Shown here piece by piece: positions 24,701 to 36,413 of a stretch of 64,000 nucleotides of DNA. Positions within the stretch are counted from its first letter, which is position 1; the number at the start of each line of letters is the position of its first letter. The DNA is taken from the NCBI GenBank assembly GCA_022559845.1, contig CM040127.1, positions 36,356,708-36,420,707 on the forward strand. Direction: 5' to 3'. A program made the position numbers and the translations under genes. The DNA is from Amorphophallus konjac. Lineage: Eukaryota > Streptophyta > Magnoliopsida > Alismatales > Araceae. The notes below the pieces were generated by a model that did not search any database, was not told the origin of the DNA, and worked only from the letters and a program-made list of their open reading frames with translations.

Positions 24701-25082
24701 AAACAAATGAAACGTATCGAATAACGAAGAAATTTCTTCTGGCCTATGAAAAGACAATCCAATATGATGAGCCAAAAGAAACAAAAACAACCGGCTCTGC
24801 AGGTTGTGGTCAATAACAAACTCCATCATGCATGTAGGAAGCATGTACCTATCAAATTACCCTCACAAATGAAACCTCCACGAATGAAATGAATAGCAAT
24901 AAACACAGTAGTATGCAAGACACTAAGACCAATCATCCTGTAACATCTCAGCTCCTTATCTTTGTTATTCTTCTCAGATCTTGGCATATCCTATGCAACC
25001 ACATGAGAGAGAGAGGGGGGGAGCTCAAACGCCAAGAACACAGAATTATACTATTTGTTTCGGGAAGGGGGATCAAATTTAC

Positions 25083-25175
25083 CGGGAAAGTGACTTGCTG
25101 GACCCGACTCTCGGCAGCAACGATCGCAGTAGCAGCGGCATTCACAGTCTCCACGCTATTGTTCACTCCCCTCAT
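25083..25175 (-). CDS. Proline-rich protein gene copy A, exon 1
   Basis: 31 codons starting MRGVNNSVETVNAAATAI, ending CCG before a GTAAAT donor. The N-terminus matches the start of the At5g52430-type family, where it is followed directly by the RRRWG block found at the start of exon 2 (10391). Both junctions are phase 0, so splicing gives a continuous frame. An upstream in-frame GTG is not used as start because family members begin MR. The exon lies in GC-richer DNA with a TATA box 244 bp upstream. Confidence 0.85.
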
Positions 25176-25418
25176 CACTCCTCCCCAGCCAACAGAAACC
25201 TAAATTCCTTCGATCGGCCACATCCAACCTGCAGATTGCGGCCCCGCAGACGTCGGAAAACACTCCAACAGCATAAGAAACCCGTCAGAACCCGAGAAGT
25301 TCACCAGTGGAAACCCTAGAACTACCCACCTCGGAGGCCGAAACCTAGAACACCTGCTGGGAATCTGGCCGGAGAGGAAGCTGAGAGGTGAGACGACCCG
25401 GCTGGACGGAGAGGGCAA

Positions 25419-25425
25419 TTATATA
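25419..25425 (-). promoter_or_regulatory. TATA box of gene copy A
   Basis: Minus-strand TATATAA, 244 bp above the exon 1 start codon, in a block conserved with copy B. A conserved GAGACGACCCGG stretch lies 20-30 bp downstream in both copies. Confidence 0.6.
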
Positions 25426-26650
25426 GAGAAAGGGGGAACACCCCCCTTCCGGCGACCAGGGCTACAAGCCAAGTCAAACACGCCGGTTATTTTAATCGCA
25501 CGCATGTGTTACCGTTGGGTGTGGCAATGCCATTTTTTTAGTAGGTTGGATCCGGTACAGGTAGAGTAATCGGTAAGGCCGTGTTGGTTAACGGAGCACG
25601 GGTAGAGCATAGTAACCGCCCTCGATTAACCTCTTTTGTGTGAGAGAAAAGTGGATCCCGCCGAAGTTTCTCTCTCCTCAGTTCTCGATAACTAGTCGAT
25701 CACCCCGCTATCAAAGTGGGCCTAAATATTTGTTGAGAAAATTATTTGTATATTAACCTTTAAAAATTATTTTTATACTTTTATCTTTATTATATTTACT
25801 CTAATATCTCTAAAATCTCTTAGAAGAGCTTTGAAAACGGTACGAGGTGGTTTACTCACGTCCTAACCTCTGAGTAAATCACCCAACCTCGGTTAAAAGG
25901 GGTTAAGTGTGAGGAGAGTGAGTGAGACTCGTCGCTCTCTCTCATGGGGTGGAATAACTCAATCAGTTATCAAACGGGCCCTAAATCTCCAATGTCAAAA
26001 TCATTTCTCGCAATGATTTACCCCAAATGAGTTAACAAGGTTAAATGACTGACTCACTCTTAGTCAACACTCTCTCCCTCCCCCTGCCCCAACCCCCTTC
26101 ACCTTCGTTCTAAGCAGAGAGAGATAGCGACCCTCTCCAGTGGGTGAGAGTGGTCGCACGGTACCAGGGGAAGGGTGTAGATGGAGGGGGGGTTGTGTGA
26201 GTTGAGGGAGTTGTAGCCTTGTAGGAGAGCAAGGGGGTTTGCGGTGACGGGGAGATGTGCAACGAAAGGGGAGTTTTAGTAGTGTACAGATAATTTTCTC
26301 TAAAATTTTAAAAATATAATTTGTAATTTACTTTGATTTAATTTTGAAATAAACGTTAGAATTAAAAATGAGTCACAAACTTCTAGCCTGATCTTAAAAA
26401 GGGTGGGGGGCTAGTTACGAGTGACTTTAGATTGATTTAAAAAGATCATGATTTATACAATTTTTCAATGAATTTAAATGATACAATTATATTTAAAACT
26501 ATAACTAATCGTGATTTCAAAATGCACCGAACAGTGCGTGGTTTAAAATCACAATAATTTTAAATTTTAATTGGGATAAGGTTTTAAGAGGAGGTGAGAC
26601 CGAAAAGTGCATTTGAAAAATATCTAGTCATTGAAAATGTATTTTGAAAT

Positions 26651-26993
26651 ACACACTTTCTTTCGTAACAATCTTAGTAGGATTTGAGTTGGGATTTTGA
26701 ATCAAAATTACAGTGCATTTTGACTAACTAGTAACTTTAAAATTACATTTTAAAATCTTCCACGACTGTGCAACTATATCCTCGATGGATTTTGATTTCA
26801 GAATCACATAGATTTTAATCAAAATACATCAAAATTATAATTGTGTATTTTAAAATTTAAAATCAAAATCTATTAAAATCACGGTTGGACAATCGTGAAA
26901 GATTTTAAAGTCACTTGTTAGTCAAGATGCACTGTGATTTTGCTTAAAATCCCTACTCAAAGCCCACTAGGATTGTTACAAAAGAATGTGTGT
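26651..26993. repeat. Foldback element, about 343 bp
   Basis: The left half (about 26651-26820) and right half (about 26825-26993) are imperfect reverse complements over roughly 170 bp: for example CTTTCTTTCGTAACAATC on the left pairs with GATTGTTACAAAAGAATG on the right. It would form one long hairpin with almost no loop. No clear target duplication was found. Confidence 0.75.
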
Positions 26994-27140
26994 AGTTTAC
27001 ACAGCCGTGATTTTTTTATTTCTGATTTTGAAATTTAAAATACACAATCACGATTTTGATTTTAAAATACATAATTGTGATTATGGATTTTAAAATCTTA
27101 CTTTCTTATGCTTTTATCCATCTGGGTCTCGTCTAGAGAT

Positions 27141-27435
27141 CAGGATTTAGCATCTCGATCGATCCGTATGTCTCGATCACGGTCCGAAACAGGTCGTCTC
27201 GTTCCCGTCTCGTTCCGTCTCGGTCTATCTCATAAAATGTTAAAATAAAAAAGATTCTTTATATATATAATATATCTATATAATAATATAACAAAATAAA
27301 AAATTATATATATATATAATATATAATAAAATATTAAATTAATGAAACGTCTCGATCATGACTCACGATTAAGAGATCTCATTCAGCGCTTGAGTCGGAT
27401 CGGAATGTGCGAGTCGAGACGAACGTCCAACCCTG
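27141..27435. mobile_element. Non-autonomous hAT MITE, target duplication CTAGAGAT
   Basis: 295 bp starting CAGGATTTAGCATC and ending GTCCAACCCTG, giving CAGGA/CAGGG hAT-type ends, with GATCCG-rich subterminal sequence on both sides. The perfect 8-bp repeat CTAGAGAT lies at 27133-27140 and 27436-27443, the duplication length of the hAT superfamily. The middle is AT-rich and non-coding. Confidence 0.8.
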
Positions 27436-28078
27436 CTAGAGATGAGACCATCTGCCGCCGCCGTCCACCGTAGGCCGCTCAGTCACCTGCCGCCTCAGAT
27501 CCACCGCATGGTGTCGCTGATCTGCCGCTCGGTGCCGTGGATACACCGCCAGTCCGAGCGTCGCCAAAACTTTGATTGTGGCAGCAGGCGGCCTCATGTC
27601 GTCGGTCTACGGCCTTTTTGCACGGCCTCTCCTCCGCCTTCCCCAGGGGCATCACCATCCTCCGTTTTAATTCCCTTTGACGGTTATATCATTTATTTTT
27701 TTATTCCTGAACTCTACTTAATATAATACATATTGTGAAGGTGAAAAACTCTCGGTTTCCATGTACCGTTCCAAAAATTTTACCGACGGGAGTAGATCAC
27801 GTCTAAGCCAACAAACTCAGTACCAAGCAAATGAAAATGATCAGGGGTCTTGTGTCTTCCTCCGACGGTAAATCCTCTGATATTTAAGTTCGAGCATAAA
27901 AAAAATGGTTGAGATCTACGTATACGAGGATGACGTGGTCACTATCTCATTCTTCCACGTTTGGGAAGACTCCTTGGCGTGGCTTCCTAATGTTAATCTG
28001 CCGACAGTTTTTAATCTCTACCAAATGTTATACTGATTATTGGCTTTGGTGCAGATCAAATTATGACAATGGAGAGAT

Positions 28079-28163
28079 AATCATACACACAAATGTGACG
28101 CTCTCAAAATCTGTCAAAACGAATCATACACACAAATATGACGCTCTCAAAATCTGTCAAAAT
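28079..28163. repeat. Tandem repeat, two 42-43-bp units
   Basis: Two adjacent units carrying GACGCTCTCAAAATCTGTC, nearly identical. Confidence 0.85.
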
Positions 28164-28867
28164 AATCTCAAAGTTATTTCGAGAGATTTTAAAATCAACT
28201 TATGAAGTCATCATGGCCCTCCAATGAGTAGTGAGTAAAAAATGGGAAGTATTGACACGTGGCAACGGGAGCTTGGCTCCGCCTATGTCACTCGTGATCA
28301 TGATTTTCATGACTAGGCACGAATTTCGTCGTAGGGATATGTCACTTTTTTTTGATAATTTTATCAAAACTCCGTTAGGCAAAAACCCACCTTGAGTTTA
28401 GGCATCGAGCAACGGCCGACACGCCGGGTTAAAGTCCTCGTTGAGTTAAAGTTAAACTCACTTACCGCAGGGCTAAAAACCATCTATGATTCGATGTTCG
28501 GTATATAACCCTTATGTCATCGAGCTAATGTTGGATGTTATATTGATCAGACTAAGACTCTTATCGGCTTCGAGTTAATACTCTTTCTCATAAATTAATT
28601 TTAGAACGAGTTAATACTCGTGATCTATAATGTCGGCACGGACTTAGTTAATACTGAGCTTTACGACCGAGTTAGTACCCTATTCTTGGTTAATAAAGTT
28701 AATACTCCTCTGCGACATTTTGAGTTAAATGTCGAGACTTTCTACTATTTGATAGAAAATATAGTTCACGAGTAGAACTTTTTTACTAAATCTAAGTATA
28801 AAAATTAAAGAGAATCAAACGATCAAGAAGAGTAAACTCATATCGAAGTGCGTAGTGATTTTCTTTA

Positions 28868-29752
28868 AGTTATGTTTGGTACGGAGTTAAATCGGAGTTA
28901 TCCCCGTTTCAACTCCATTCTTCATTTGGTATATCAAAAATTGACGGAGATCAGGTTAAGAAGAATAAGGATAACCCCAAATACGAAGTTAATACGGGGA
29001 TAACTCGTTCCAACAAAAAATTAGAATAAGTTATCCCCCACCTCTAACCCTATTCTCTCTCCCTTTCCCTACCATCGCCCTCTCTCTCTCCTCCCTCCCA
29101 TACATCTCACATAAAATAATAGCATTAGTAATAATTATTATTAAATAATCTTATTCTTATTAATGATGATAGACTAAAATTATAAATTTAACAATATTAA
29201 TAATCAAGAATAATATAAATACACATATTAACCAATCATATGGTACGGTTAATTAGGCATCAATAAGAGGGAAATAATTTTAAAATAATAATATCATTGC
29301 CATTAATTATTATAAAAATTAAAAAATAAAAAATACCTTAAGTACTAGTTTCATTGGTGCTAATCATAACTAATAAAAAATTAATTCGATAATATTTTTA
29401 TTATTAGAAATCAAGATCATCAAATATAATTAATTAGATTTATCATTAGTCATAATCATAATTACTATTATTAATTAAATATAAGTTGAAGATTTGAAAA
29501 AAATAAGTCATCTTAAGCACAACCAAACGAAGAATAACACTATCTTTTAACCCAAGATAAGAAGGACAAAATATTCTATTTCTAACATTTGTTCTCATTC
29601 CTATCCCTTTTTTTACCAAACGAATAATGAGAATAATAACATACTTATCCTCTCGCATACCGAACACATATGAGAATAAGAATAGAAATAAATTAACCCA
29701 CAACGACTTACACCTATTCCCATCACAATTTATTTCGATACCAAACATCCCC
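28868..29752. mobile_element. Tourist-like (PIF/Harbinger) MITE candidate
   Basis: The right end read inward is GGGGATGTTTGGTA, the typical Tourist/PIF terminus; the left end is AGTTATGTTTGGTA. TTA occurs outside both ends (28865-28867 and 29753-29755), the PIF target duplication. At 885 bp with further ACCAAACGA motifs inside near 29522 and 29617, it may be two nested copies. Confidence 0.5.
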
Positions 29753-31032
29753 TTAGAGTCGTTCCGCCCCTACTCCTGTGCAGACCCCAAGATATGACGA
29801 CCCAAACCGATAACGACGCGAAGGTGCACTCCAACTCGCGTTGTCGGGGGCGAATACCACTGTGACATGAGGCTCTTGCACGAAGAAGAAGACGATGGGA
29901 GAGAGGAGTTCGAGAGAGATAGCCTTCAGGTGCGAGAGAACTCTAAGCTGTACCTCTCATATGAAAATGACCCTCTTCAAATATTCTCTTGGGAAGTGAC
30001 CTTTAACCGAGTCACAAGCATCTGTCCAAAGAGGGGAATCCAAAGAGACGCGGAGAGAATCCAAGCAACGCTTGATCAAACGGTCAAAAATAAAAGAAAA
30101 TAAAATAAATTTTGAGAATCACATGCACGTCACGGTAAGATAATTTGCGCATGTGTGAAATAGAGGATACGGGTCAAAGAGCCTACTAGTCTAAATAAGC
30201 CAACCTCCATAGTATCCTCAAAGGAATACACAACAAATACACAAGTCTCAACTAAAAGTAAATGAAATCTTTTTCATTTTCTAATGTGAGATTAATCAAA
30301 ACAAACTTAAACCTTTTAAAATTTAACCATAGATTCTAACAATATTATCCAATGAACTTTTCTCACGACTTAAGACCTAACAGAGGGGCTCTATGACATG
30401 TAGAGCGTGTCATGATTTGACATTTTAACTTAGTCCCCTTTTGTACTCTTAAATAAGTTAGGCAGACTTAGTGAGTCGGCCTCAAATTTTAATGGACATA
30501 AATGATGGGCTATATTTGGGTTGGAGGAAAATTTCTCTCTACACATATGTTTTAAAAAAAATGTATATAACGAAGGGTTGTCACTTTTTAAAGTCAAATT
30601 CTTCTATATATGTTTCTGGTGGTTCAAAAAACTAACTTTACTTTTCTAGTTTTAAGTAAATTCGGTGTTTTCAAGAATTGAAGAAGGCCATGTTTAAGCT
30701 CATCCAGATTCATTTCGGAAAAAAAAGGAAAAAAGAAAAACACCGTCTAGAGTTGAATAATATGTGCACACAAAAACCTACGCGGTCATGTAAATAGTAA
30801 TACAAGGGCTATACAAATAGCTGTTGTACCACTGATATTGAATTTTCATATCGTATCAATCAACGATGATATGATAGTTAAGTCTCTAAAATTATGAGTA
30901 TCAAAATTAATAGGGTGGTTAGGATCAATTTTTTAAAGTTATTTTTACCTAAAAGTTTTTGGAATGTCAATTTTCAATCTATTTTTAAAATTTTATAGAA
31001 GTGGGTAATTATATGTGAGGAGGGTAAATCTG

Positions 31033-31873
31033 GTATGACCCAAATTTGGCCCACGCACGCGCAGTCCACTATGGTTTGGACGCGCCAAGCCCAGACAAGG
31101 GGAGAGCACACATGCTCAGCCTAATAAAGAAGAGGCCGGCCCAACAGAGTATCGGATTCCACGACACCGATAAGGCCGACCCAAGTGAGATTCTCGCCGG
31201 AGGACACTCCGACGACAGACCGTTGCCTCCCGCGACGTCGGCCTTGACCCCATAACGGGCGAGCACGCGCCATGAGTGCCGTAAGACTCGCCCAGGGAAC
31301 GACCGACGCCGGGACTATCGCCCTCCAACGGGAAACTCCTGCCAACATAGCGGAAGACCGTTGCTCTACTAAACGGACCCTTCCCTATCAAGGGATGAGG
31401 CCCTCGCTCCAGGACAACCCATATAAAAGGGACATCGACAGAAGAGAAGAGCACGATAGATTTTTCTACTATACCCTACACTACTACGCAAGAGGAGATA
31501 CGGCGGAGACTTCTGCCACTAAGAGCTCCCTACAGAGAAGAGAGCAACTCGCCCTGTAACTACGACAGAGAGGCCATCTACTGCGTCCAGAGAGCCACCT
31601 CCTCCAGTACAGCCTTACCACCCAACGAGCACTCCCCGAGAGCCTGCTGGGAGAGCGCGAGCACACATGCCGAGGACCGGCAAGTCTCCTGGATCGACTA
31701 CTGTGGCCCCTACTTCTCTCCTACTTAACTCTTCTCTATAGCTCATTGAATCCCTTGCTGACTTAAGCATCGGAGGGTTGTCCCCTGAGGTAACACCCGG
31801 GACTCCTTCTGACGCCTTTCTGGTTTCTTGGCGTGTGTAGGCATCCACGGGCGCGAGACGATTTCCCCCAACA
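31033..31873 (+). repeat. LTR-like block, probably Ty3/gypsy Tat-type solo or truncated LTR
   Basis: GC-rich block with a TATA box (ATATAAAAGG at 31421), a downstream TGACTTAAGCATCGGAGG motif (from about 31760) typical of plant Tat-group LTRs, and an end at CCCCCAACA (31873). The left boundary and target duplication were not found, so it may be truncated. It has no primer-binding site after its right end and no coding sequence. Confidence 0.55.
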
Positions 31874-32020
31874 AATAAATAGATAAGGTGGTACGTGGCC
31901 TAGGAACCATTTTCCTGTCGCTACAATATATTTGACAAAAGTGTCTTAATTTTTAAATTTTGTGTAGAATTATTTGGCAGAACAACTATAATTTCCCGTG
32001 CCACATTGTACGGGAGAAAA

Positions 32021-34890
32021 CTCGAGTCAGTAGGTTAGTGGCACAAGTATGGGTTGACGGAGGTTGTGATCAAGAGAGGAGGGAGAGGTCATGGTAGAGG
32101 CGACAAGGAGGAAGGGATGTCGCGCTGGAGGCGATAACAAAGAGAGGAAGGGGAGGCCACCGTCGCAGCAGCAGTGGAGAGGAAGGAGGCAAGCCACTGC
32201 CAAAATAGATAGAGTACCTTTGGGGAAATGATAAACTTGAGGAATATATAGTAAAGTGAGGTTGTTCATTCCTCACTCATCTTAGAATCACCAAAAAAAA
32301 TGGTAGAGGACGGCAGAGGCAGATGCAAGGTTCACGAGTCACACAATCCATTCCATCTCCCCATCCTCGCCCTTCTTGCCAGCTAGAAAATAACTACTTT
32401 AAAAATATAATAACGGAAGTGGGAGAAACAAATCAGATTTGGAGGTTTGTCGTTTGTACAAGGAGCAGGGGAGGAGACCTTCAATGCCCGGTGCTAAGAA
32501 GAAGGGGGTTATTTGATGCGGGATGGACCACGGACTCGAGACCAATGGATATGCGACCCTCGGACTCTAAGCAAACTCGCGATCGCCCCAAACGAGGGAA
32601 GCGTACGGACGTGCACGGTTGAGAAATCGGCAGTGAGCTAGGGTGGTCAACTCACCAATTCGTGCCCGAATCGGGTCACGGGACGGTCTCGCTCTCTCTC
32701 GCAGCAGCGGTGATATAAAAAGTAAAGCGGGCTACGATCCTAGCATGCGCTCTAGCAGCAGCATATAAGGCATATACGAAAAAAGTAAAGTGCCGAGTAA
32801 GGAGGGAATACGATACCTCCACGCACCTGGCATGGGGACGACGATCCTGGCCAAGTGCGGTAACTCCCGGTAACAGTAATTAATTAAATTACAGCAGTGA
32901 AATATCGTCCACTCCACGCAGGGAGGTAAAGGGCTACACAAGTGGGCCCGGGAGGACTGATCTTGGGTTGACGGGCTGCACTTGATCACCCCGTTGGCGC
33001 GATTTGGACGGCGCAAGCTGCTGGTTGTGGGGCCCATGTGCTGGTCGGCGGGTCCGAGTGGGTCCGGAGTAGCACCGCTGTGGCGGAGACGCCTGGAGGA
33101 GCACTCCCTGGGAAGGCGGCGCGCGGGTTCGCATCGTGGAAGGTGAGTCGGCTCCGATCGGCTCATGAAGAAGTTGTTGTCCACGGATCTGAGTTCTGTC
33201 TCAGACCCGCACGTCCTGACGAAATCTTCTGCTGTGATCACTCTCGATGGCGGATCGACGCACAAGAGGTATCGTTGGAAATCTCTTTCAAAACCCTTCG
33301 ATCTATGGTCAAAGATAAAAAATTGACTATCTCGGATTTAGTCTTAGCCGAATTTCTAATCTGCTGGTTGACAGAACCTGAAATCTCAGGACATAAGTGA
33401 TTTTTCCTGAGAGTTGGTGTTGACCGCATTGTAGACCTCTGATTCAGCTGTTGAGCTCGAGTCAGTAGGTTAGTGGCACAAGTATGGGTTGACGGAGGTT
33501 GTGATCAAGAGAGGAGGGAGAGGTCATGGTAGAGGCGACAAGGAGGAAGGGATGTCGCGCTGGAGGCGATAACAAAGAGAGGAAGGGGAGGCCACCGTCG
33601 CAGCAGCAGTGGAGAGGAAGGAGGCAAGCCACTGCCAAAATAGATAGAGTACCTTTGGGGAAATGATAAACTTGAGGAATATATAGTAAAGTGAGGTTGT
33701 TCATTCCTCACTCATCTTAGAATCACCAAAAAAAATGGTAGAGGACGGCAGAGGCAGATGCAAGGTTCACGAGTCACACAATCCATTCCATCTCCCCATC
33801 CTCGCCCTTCTTGCCAGCTAGAAAATAACTACTTTAAAAATATAATAACGGAAGTGGGAGAAACAAATCAGATTTGGAGGTTTGTCGTTTGTACAAGGAG
33901 CAGGGGAGGAGACCTTCAATGCCCGGTGCTAAGAAGAAGGGGGTTATTTGATGCGGGATGGACCACGGACTCGAGACCAATGGATATGCGACCCTCGGAC
34001 TCTAAGCAAACTCGCGATCGCCCCAAACGAGGGAAGCGTACGGACGTGCACGGTTGAGAAATCGGCAGTGAGCTAGGGTGGTCAACTCACCAATTCGTGC
34101 CCGAATCGGGTCACGGGACGGTCTCGCTCTCTCTCGCAGCAGCGGTGATATAAAAAGTAAAGCGGGCTACGATCCTAGCATGCGCTCTAGCAGCAGCATA
34201 TAAGGCATATACGAAAAAAGTAAAGTGCCGAGTAAGGAGGGAATACGATACCTCCACGCACCTGGCATGGGGACGACGATCCTGGCCAAGTGCGGTAACT
34301 CCCGGTAACAGTAATTAATTAAATTACAGCAGTGAAATATCGTCCACTCCACGCAGGGAGGTAAAGGGCTACACAAGTGGGCCCGGGAGGACTGATCTTG
34401 GGTTGACGGGCTGCACTTGATCACCCCGTTGGCGCGATTTGGACGGCGCAAGCTGCTGGTTGTGGGGCCCATGTGCTGGTCGGCGGGTCCGAGTGGGTCC
34501 GGAGTAGCACCGCTGTGGCGGAGACGCCTGGAGGAGCACTCCCTGGGAAGGCGGCGCGCGGGTTCGCATCGTGGAAGGTGAGTCGGCTCCGATCGGCTCA
34601 TGAAGAAGTTGTTGTCCACGGATCTGAGTTCTGTCTCAGACCCGCACGTCCTGACGAAATCTTCTGCTGTGATCACTCTCGATGGCGGATCGACGCACAA
34701 GAGGTATCGTTGGAAATCTCTTTCAAAACCCTTCGATCTATGGTCAAAGATAAAAAATTGACTATCTCGGATTTAGTCTTAGCCGAATTTCTAATCTGCT
34801 GGTTGACAGAACCTGAAATCTCAGGACATAAGTGATTTTTCCTGAGAGTTGGTGTTGACCGCATTGTAGACCTCTGATTCAGCTGTTGAG
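32021..34890. repeat. Tandem duplication of 1435 bp, two apparently identical units
   Basis: Unit 1 is 32021-33455, unit 2 is 33456-34890. No difference was noticed on reading, and every reading frame recurs at an offset of exactly 1435. The junction has three bases of microhomology (CTC). The unit spans the left boundary of LTR-like block B (TGATGCG at 32514 and 33949) plus about 490 bp of flank, so it is not an LTR-to-LTR event. Confidence 0.95.
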
Positions 34891-36077
34891 CTCTTCATGA
34901 AAGTGGTAGAGTGCGAAGAGAGAAAAACGGGGATAACTTTTATGAAAGATTTGGTGGAGATTTGACTGGAGAAAAGTATTTTCTAGTACCGGGTGGTCGG
35001 ATCTGGACAACAGAGATAGAACAGAACTTGGGATCTGAAGTAATTTTTTAGAAAATATAAACTAAATCCTAAATTCACAAGAAAATTTTTGGAGGATGGA
35101 GATGATGGGAAGAATATCTAGTAAAATTGGGGGTTCAAACAAAAATCACTAAGGGGGATGAAAGAGGGAAACTTTGAGTAGCTGTGACACTGGACAGATT
35201 GTAGGCAGAACTGGTGGATTGGGAAGCACGAAAACGTAAAAATAGAAAACGAAGGCTGGTATTTTTTTACATTTTAATGAGACGTGGTGATTACCTCTAA
35301 AACTCACCATAAAAATATCAACTTCAAAAGATGTAGGAGTTGGGAGCTAAAATTCTCGGAGTAACCCTCTATTCAGCAAAATAGAATCTTGGACAGAACT
35401 TCGGATCTTGCTTCGCGGTGGCTCGATGGCGGCACGAACGGCGGCGGCGGCGGCAGAGATAGAAACCAGAGGTGGAGGGGCTACGATAGAAGAGTTCTAC
35501 ACCCTGAAATACTGAAGGAGGAGGAAGGAACCAGAGAGAGAGAGAGGGGTGCGTAGGTTTGCTCCAAGGGCATTCAAATTTTTCTTCTCATTAATTCTCT
35601 AAAATGTGGAAATACAATTATTTATATAAAATGGAAAATGACTCAAAATGCCCTCAGATCTAGAATTGGGAGGGGCATAAGGGGGAGATCACATTTATTT
35701 ATCCCATGTGGTTTGGAACACAATTAAAAAAAGGATTAAAAGGGGGGGGAGGGCGCCCCTTTGACCAAGGGTTGGAATTGTTGACATTTTGTAACCTTTG
35801 TCTCCCATGTGTCCAATTGACATTCAAACCTTCTAGAAGTCACCTAGGATGGTTGACCAACCCCACATGGCTTAGGTGGACCAATGGGGAAGGACTGGGG
35901 GCCCCCTTGCTGGACCTACTGACATTTTGTAAATAAACCCAAAGAATCCTAGAGAATGACACATTGATTTATAAAGCCTTATAATTACACATATACTTTC
36001 CCAAGGATATAAAAGTAAACAAAAGGACACAAATACAAAAATAAAATATACATGCTCGGAGTTGATTCCCATCAATT
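32514..36077 (-). repeat. LTR-like block B, enlarged by the 1435-bp tandem duplication
   Basis: Related to block A (18365-20640). Without the duplication it would be about 2.13 kb. On the minus strand it starts TGATGGGAATCAAC directly after a purine-rich GGGAAGAA stretch and ends CGCATCA, so it looks like the 3' LTR of a minus-strand element whose body would lie to the right. Confidence 0.55.
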
Positions 36078-36413
36078 CTTCCCTGGTGGGAAGAACTCGG
36101 CCCCGTCGAGTAAAGGCGTGACTGCTCGAGTAGCTCCGGCGGATCCGTCACCGTGCCAAGTAGCGCAGGTATGCTCCACTCCAAGTGATCGTCACCTGCT
36201 CATTCCGTATATACTCGATATGCACAAGCTGCTGTGGGAACGAGGCTAGAGGTGGACACTCCGGGTGGGGTCACTCTCAAAGGGAAGGCGGCGGCTCGAA
36301 GACTCACTAGGATTCACCGCTGGGTCCCTATGGGTGACTAGATCCGGGGTATAGATGTAGAGCTGATCCCATACTCCTCGAGCGAGTCCACTCACCTCTT
36401 AAGGGACTGACAT
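36078..36413 (-). other. Left flank of the LARD insertion, probable 3' internal part of the block-B element
   Basis: No long open frame. The minus strand ends with codons for AEFFPPGKN and a TGA that overlaps the start of block B, suggesting the C-terminus of an element protein. The sequence would continue on the far side of the LARD at 46055. Confidence 0.35.

Larger units (their letters stand above)
10392..25082 (-). other. 14.7-kb intron 1 of gene copy A
   Basis: Donor GTAAAT at 25082, acceptor TTATGACAG at 10392. It contains a CCHC retro-pseudogene (about 11280-13290), a 5.8-kb insertion between 16-bp repeats (17893-23677) with an LTR-type element nested in it, and otherwise unassigned AT-rich DNA (10392-10950, 13450-17876, 23694-23913). 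The unassigned parts have no open frame with recognisable similarity; 13800-14700 has GGCCCAG-rich edges that could be a MITE. Confidence 0.75.
23914..25505 (-). repeat. Segmental duplication copy A (promoter, exon 1 and start of intron 1)
   Basis: Counterpart of 4378-6283. Both are on the same strand, about 19.4 kb apart, so this was a tandem, not inverted, duplication. Copy A is the one joined to a visible exon 2. Confidence 0.85.
25506..31030. other. AT-rich intergenic region with small DNA transposons, no gene seen
   Basis: Upstream of gene A. Besides the foldback, hAT MITE, 43-bp tandem repeat and Tourist-like candidate listed separately, there is only AT-rich DNA. A degraded GC-richer patch at about 29785-30100 contains a short open frame of 78 residues without recognisable similarity. 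Confidence 0.55.

Noticed and set aside
32732..33265. 177-codon minus-strand frame, repeated at 34167-34700
   Set aside because: Appears twice only because of the 1435-bp tandem duplication; lies in LTR-like DNA and is not open in the related block A.
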